Below are positions 5,401-6,294 of a stretch of DNA of 6,294 bases, piece after piece. The stretch is from JABDAD01 sp964409695 (GTDB lineage Bacteria > Pseudomonadota > Alphaproteobacteria > Rickettsiales > Rickettsiaceae). Below the pieces are notes generated by a model, which searched no databases, was not told the origin of the DNA, and was given only the letters and a program-made list of their open reading frames with translations. Position 1 is the first letter of the stretch; each line of letters starts with the position of its first letter. Location: NCBI GenBank assembly GCA_964409695.1, contig CAYPDX010000059.1:1-6294 (forward strand). The letters are read 5' to 3'. The position numbers were made by a program, and so were the translations under genes.

Positions 5401-6294
5401 CACCAGTATTATCAATATCACCACTAACATTTCCTCCAACAATATGTACAGCACTATTTTTCCCTGCAAAATCTATGTTCCCTGCCAAGCCATCTGCTAA
5501 GATAGCTGTGCCGGCCCCACCAAACTGTAGTATTGTTGCTTTTACAGTATTAGAGGCTGTAAACTTTGCCCCATCTCCAACAACTATCGAATTTAAACCC
5601 CCACTTGCACCTATTGTTCCACTTACTTCTGTATCAAAATTAACAATAAGATTGCCTGATGAGGCAGCGAGAATACCATTTGCAACATTACCATCAATAT
5701 TTCCTGTAATATTTAATACTGCCCTTGAGGTTACGCTTCCACCTGTTCCAGCAAAATCTATATTTCCAGCCAAATCATTATTTATATTCAGATTAGCTCC
5801 ATTATCATTTATCTGTACTAACCTAACATTTATAGTACCGTAAATTGTTGAATTTCCAGCACCTACATTAATAATACCTTTATTTGCAGCGCCAGTATTA
5901 TTCACATTCCCATTTATTGTTCCAGCAAAAAGCTTTACAACAGCATCTTTACCAAAAAAATCTACATCTCCAGTGAATGTGTTATTTAACGAAAAACTAC
6001 CAGCATCATTTGAAAATTGAAGTGTTGATGCTGTTATATTAGCTCCTGATACAAGTTTTCCTGCAACATTAATTTGTGAAATTGCGCCAAGCCCCATACC
6101 AGCACCCACTGCACTATTTAATCTAACATCAGCTCCAGCTCCTATGGCAAGCTTCCCTACTTGTCCCTCTATCCCATCAATTGTTGAGTTATATGTTACA
6201 GTTCCCTGTAGCGTTAATGTCTTAGCATCATTAATCGTTGTATTAGCATTCGCATTCACTGCAAGCCCAGCTCCACCTTCTAGCGTTGTATCCT
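2408..6294 (-). CDS. Sca/rOmp-like autotransporter outer-membrane protein, 5' end outside window
   Basis: This is a type V-secreted surface protein. The C-terminal barrel inserts in the outer membrane and displays the passenger, which in Rickettsia Sca proteins serves adhesion, invasion or surface-layer roles. The frame is open from the right edge (residues DTTLEGGAGLA precede a GTG at 6257-6259) to the TAA at 2408-2410. The GTG is internal: no signal peptide follows it, so the true start lies beyond 6294. Counting from that GTG, residues 1-905 are a Gly/Asn/Ser/Thr-rich beta-helix passenger with degenerate repeats. Residues 800-880 resemble the conserved end of rickettsial passengers ('LDLQTNTLNVTG', 'ILSPGGTSGNV'). 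Residues 920-990 are a Ser-rich then acidic helical linker. Residues 1007-1283 (nt 2411-3241) form the autotransporter beta-barrel, starting 'SGVWVQSVG', with alternating strands and ending 'SLKLRINF' with the required terminal Phe. There is a single passenger Cys (341) and one barrel Cys (1243). I see no frameshift. The substrate or receptor and the exact Sca subtype cannot be told. Confidence 0.9.
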   Translation of the reverse strand, partial: DTTLEGGAGLAVNANANTTINDAKTLTLQGTVTYNSTIDGIEGQVGKLAIGAGADVRLNSAVGAGMGLGAISQINVAGKLVSGANITASTLQFSNDAGSFSLNNTFTGDVDFFGKDAVVKLFAGTINGNVNNTGAANKGIINVGAGNSTIYGTINVRLVQINDNGANLNINNDLAGNIDFAGTGGSVTSRAVLNITGNIDGNVANGILAASSGNLIVNFDTEVSGTIGASGGLNSIVVGDGAKFTASNTVKATILQFGGAGTAILADGLAGNIDFAGKNSAVHIVGGNVSGDIDNTGAINKGLLSIAALNTSITGSVGKTAQLYQVEIADATSLVVGGVFKSNFLILKGSACLTANSSIQNVESFQVESGVVIAKNSVEALVLSYSGEGIVTLYSGLIGEVSFNGNDGILNLKGGNVTKGINNYVGLTVAGTLNITGTSSSGVIGSATSLKGVTLAYGVTHNTTSINALDLALIGTANLTTTGTITSSTIEIGAGTLVSAGIINADIITLATGTLIANSGIDGSAGAGHNSNVTIGGGSLGLNASTLTGNIIFSAGGTVTITAGKVTGSITTNTDSYGVVTLNNGSVSGGIGEIAARVDQVTISGNYTIEDTNSIYAKTIIIDSASTVNLNGVGSLGAATKISNVAINSGANLNVNNVNIFGVISGDNTGNVTFNVDPSSTGISTARGLSAITFVSGGTINKPYYGASYSLGSNSIIDAGADFSANSTLSIPVGKLLSINDLAGGTIGQVNGPGNVTFNVAGNIPKIGSAGNSVSILTLAGAGIDTVSNDTYANNLIIQNNVTYKASTSQTINGNLTLNDGSALDLQTNTLNVTGVVNTVASVTVNSILSPGGTSGNVDGSVRIAGKTLKLILDTSTLAKDDKTYQIFSSVDGEPSSYTIEVSHGTGFNFEYSAGSVKSKGAPTTSAIITSSSSELLQEALIDPSEALLEVILNEPSKEEEILYRNDRTLNHIAQERSYSFLSNVVSTVATHLHSTIVNNSPSQFIIAPTAGDEDYKSGVWVQSVGNLTEQGKKKGNPGYRSTTLGSLIGYDTEVRDGLTFGGAVIFVDTKVKAKDQKQGDRVNEKTWMFSLYSMYEINNHWFTRATTVISNTNVITTEKRMEIGASYNARGEHNSKSGALDGSVGYIFNVKDQITMIQELGVNASFFADDGYKEEGQSKFNRIIEKHGSSSYSWYYGALLRAEVELKDSIFSPSIHAKLSHEFAGKSPVVTSKFSIGDGLQTSKESNLNKTICNTGFDLKISNGMIDATAGYDLGFAKKYYSHTGSLKLRINF
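4033..5971 (-). repeat. degenerate beta-helix repeats in the autotransporter passenger
   Basis: A motif of the form G-[ND]-[IV]-x-F, usually preceded by L-x-G or T-x-G, recurs at passenger residues 97, 165, 260, 388, 538, 659 and 743 (counting from the internal GTG at 6259). These positions correspond to nt 5971, 5767, 5482, 5098, 4648, 4285 and 4033. Examples are GDVDFFG, GNIDFAG (twice), GEVSFNG, GNIIFSAG and GNVTFNV (twice). The first five are mostly followed by a second short block of the type 'GxVxGxIxN'. Spacing is irregular (68, 95, 128, 150, 121 and 84 residues), which suggests insertions and deletions of beta-helix rungs between copies. The copies nearest the N-terminus are the most alike. 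Confidence 0.6.

Noticed and set aside
4245..5843. Three plus-strand frames (4245-4475, 4599-4913, 5355-5843) opposite the passenger
   Set aside because: They are Pro/Ala/Val-rich because they are complements of Gly/Asn/Thr-rich passenger codons. They have no start context and no domains. They are antisense shadows.
4033..5971. Could the spaced repeats be a CRISPR array?
   Set aside because: The repeats are degenerate, irregularly spaced and fully coding, with protein-level conservation. There are no constant short repeats with unique spacers.

Overview
The window is AT-rich. Its gene content (a divergent AsmA-like gene, rimM, a short DacF-type D,D-carboxypeptidase, and a very large Sca/rOmp-like autotransporter) suggests an obligate intracellular alphaproteobacterium of the order Rickettsiales, probably near Rickettsiaceae. 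This placement is inferred from gene types, base composition and the autotransporter style. No rRNA or other species-level marker is present.

Layout. Positions 1-493 (minus) hold the N-terminal 164 codons of an AsmA-like membrane-anchored protein that runs off the left edge. Positions 494-610 are a divergent intergene. Positions 611-1096 (plus) encode the ribosome maturation factor RimM. Positions 1097-1225 hold a good promoter candidate and a 9-bp inverted repeat ahead of 1226-2200 (plus), a secreted penicillin-binding D,D-carboxypeptidase with an unusual lysine-rich tail. Positions 2201-2407 lie between convergent genes and are clearly richer in G+C than the surrounding genes. They contain several hairpins, one of them terminator-like. 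Positions 2408-6294 (minus) encode the C-terminal 1294 or so residues of an autotransporter that runs off the right edge: a degenerate repeated beta-helix passenger, a short helical linker and a complete C-terminal beta-barrel.

How the genes relate. Three of the four genes concern the cell envelope: AsmA-like lipid/outer-membrane homeostasis, peptidoglycan trimming and a surface autotransporter. They sit on different strands with separate control regions, so they are not an operon. RimM is a housekeeping 30S maturation factor. I found no CRISPR array, tRNA, rRNA, insertion sequence or toxin-antitoxin pair, and nothing that I can defend as a new multi-gene system. The least explained stretches are the GC-rich intergene at 2213-2400 and the irregular repeats of the passenger.
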